From Pseudorasbora parva (lineage: Eukaryota; Chordata; Actinopteri; Cypriniformes; Gobionidae): DNA of 64,000 nt. Position 1 is the stretch's first letter; each line of letters opens with the position of its first letter. Positions 61,801-64,000 of the stretch are shown here, piece after piece. Where the stretch lies: positions 4,617,446-4,681,445 of the forward strand of contig NC_090172.1 in NCBI RefSeq assembly GCF_024679245.1, given 5' to 3'. Below the pieces are notes generated by a model. The model ran no database searches. It worked only from the letters and a program-made list of their open reading frames with translations, and was not told the DNA's origin. The translations under genes were made by a program, and so were the position numbers.

Positions 61801-64000
61801 TCATAATGGAAACTACATTGTAATCATCAAACTCAGCGATTTGAATCTTTGAGGCTTTGTGCAGCTATATGAGTAGAAATGTGGTGAAATGTGTTAGTCC
61901 TACAGCTGGTGTGAGATCAGGACGAGACCTGACAGTGTGATGCCGTCTCATGGTTTGAGCTTGTTTACTTCCTCTAGATTCATTTGAATTCGACATTTGC
62001 ATGTAAATGCTTGTTTTCCCTGGCAATGACTTATTATTGTTATTAAGGATTCATGGCAACTGGAAAAATGCAACATTTTTAATTTCCTTTTTTTCTTTCT
62101 CTTCCAAAAAACCTTGTATGGTACAAACACCCCGCTGAACCCATCTGTTTCTAAACAGAGCTGCATTTTTCTGAGGGCTGGTAATCTGCAGGTTGTGTGT
62201 GTGTGTGTGTGGCAGTATGGAAGGTGATGGAGTGAGGAAAAGCCAGACGAGAGTTTGGACACACTGTAGATGTCACACACGGGGGTTGATGGCTCTTTAG
62301 TTGTTACTGGACTTTGCGAGTGTGCTCCGGTTCCAGGTATGCGTGTAGAAAAGTGATAGACAAAGATTCGATGTGTGTCTGAGCACAGACAAGGTGATGG
62401 ATCTGAGAGCGTACAATGCTGATTTGGGCTATATTTGTGTTTATATCTCAGCTGAGGAGCCCTTGGAGCCATAAAACATAAATAGTATGTCTCCGCTGAG
62501 GCCTCTCACTGTGTTCATATGACACTTTAACTAGGCCTGTGTGCCAGACACCGCTAACAGCAGAGCAAATATGCTTGGCTTATTTATGGCCACAGAAAGA
62601 GCCCTCGAGCAGCTTTCCAACATCTCTGCTTTGTTTACAAGATTCATCACTCAATGCTAGGAATATTGATGTGATTTAGTTGACATTGTGAAGCCTGTAG
62701 CTGTGACTAAACTCAAAGGATTTATTCAGTTTGAGAATGAAGAAATGTCATTTCACCAAAATAAAAAATAAAGTAGTTTTATGATGCACCAGATGACCGT
62801 GCTTGAAATGCAATACTAGATTACTGAATCGGGTTTCCTCAACTTCAGACATTTCTATCTCCCAGCGGATGATTTTTAATAAAACATTGTTATAAAATTA
62901 TTAAATTGGATCGCAGTGATTTGTACATGTTGACTTTATTTTTATGCTTGTACCAGATGAAAACTTTGAATTATTTGTTTAACTGTGATTATAAACTATG
63001 ATAATCTGACATTTGTCTTTTCGTTTTTATTTTATTTTTAATTTGATAATATTGCTAACTGCATACATTTAGGCACGTGTGTGTTTTTTATTTGAGTTTT
63101 ACTATTCCACACCCATTTCCTTTAATAAATTGATTTTACACTAGTAACATAAAATAATAGTTTCTTTCGGGACCTCTTGGACAAAAATTTCCACATTGAA
63201 ACCCAATAAAACTTTTGCAATTTTAAATCTTAGGCCCATTTAGCTGTACAATGATGCTGTCTTTTAGACTGGGTAAACCCTGCCCGATCTGCCGGCGATT
63301 TGATTTCACATGGCAAACCATTAATTTCTACTGCTTCTGTTACACTTTTGCGGGATACAATCACGGACTGGCTTATCCACCTGCCACACTATTGGCAGGT
63401 TTAACACGATGACAAATAGAGAAGCAATCATAGACAGTAAAAGAAATGGACAGAGCGTTTCCATAGACTTCAACGGCGGAAAGTGAGGTCAACTAGAAGC
63501 GCTCACTTCCTGATGGCTGAGCGAACTGCGCAGGCTCAGACTGAGCTTGACGACGTAGATGTGACGTGAGCCTCCTGTCTGACAGCTGTAGGTCTTCTAG
63601 TAGTTGTGGAAAGTAAAATCTGAATCACGTTGTTTAAATGTTTTCTCCCGTTGCTTTTGGCTCACTATCGGCTTCTCCCCATTCTTCCCCCTTGACTTTG
63701 TCTCCACGTCCCCCCGACTGCCTCATAGACAGTAAAGATTGCTCCCGAGCGTCTCCTCCTGTCTATACGGTAATTTCTCAACTGTGCGACAGAGTCGCGT
63801 TGGTTATGACTCAATCGTTAGCCTATTTTTACAAAAACAGCTTCTGCGGGGCGATAGTGTAAGATACAAGGTAATGGAGCCTTTTATGCATTGTCGTGTT
63901 TCTTTAGAAATAAACAACGGACAAACGGAGTCTTTAAACGCCTCAGATGTAAAGTTATTCACTGTCAAAGTGACTCAAAAATGAATGGGAGTCAATGGGA

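Noticed and set aside
63638..63984. Overlapping open frames near the right edge as a possible exon or new gene
   Set aside because: No domain recognised, no fibronectin III pattern expected for the next neogenin exon, and the segment resembles a dispersed repeat cut by the window edge.

Overview
The window is vertebrate nuclear DNA from a ray-finned fish, most likely a cyprinid such as Danio, Carassius or Cyprinus. It is almost entirely intronic and holds part of one protein-coding gene on the + strand. Five exons with good splice signals and compatible phases encode three consecutive Ig domains (Ig2, Ig3, Ig4) that I recognise as neogenin (neo1), a DCC-family netrin/RGM receptor. The species inference comes from the repeats: AT-rich introns, very long AT, GT and CA microsatellites, Tc1-like transposase fossils, an L2-like LINE tail, and short TTAA-flanked inverted-repeat elements typical of cyprinids. 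The paralogue (neo1a or neo1b) cannot be fixed from this window.

Layout. Bases 1-22055 are the end of the intron upstream of the Ig2 exon. It holds a minisatellite-bearing inverted-repeat element (730-1657), a Tc1 transposase fragment (3215-3513), a 2-kb TTAA-flanked element with a nested Harbinger-like element and a 33-bp minisatellite (5691-7690), several microsatellites, and a MITE with a 9-bp target duplication (17880-18403). The Ig2 exon is 22056-22331. A 5.8-kb intron follows, with a triple-nested insertion and a CACTA-like element. The first Ig3 exon is 28105-28255. The next intron (28256-48180, 19.9 kb) is a TE graveyard: a solo LTR, a split LINE, paired MITEs, and a hAT plus LTR piece inside a MITE. 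The second Ig3 exon is 48181-48317, and a hAT element sits 13 nt into its intron. The Ig4 exons are 56174-56328 and 56477-56597, separated by a 148-bp intron. The remaining 7.4 kb is intron with more MITEs, a degenerate minisatellite and a CA repeat. No fibronectin III exon, Ig1 exon, promoter or 3' end was found.

How it works together. Spliced, the exons give 840 nt (280 codons) of continuous coding sequence, with phases 1-1, 1-2, 2-1, 1-0 and 0-1. Each Ig domain keeps its two cysteines and core tryptophan. No other intact gene, CRISPR array, operon or structural RNA gene is supported. Most long open frames here are simple repeats or minisatellites. I found no convincing new biological system. 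The most notable signals are the set of unrelated element families sharing TTAA flanks, the deep nesting with readable target-site duplications, and the minisatellites carried inside transposons.
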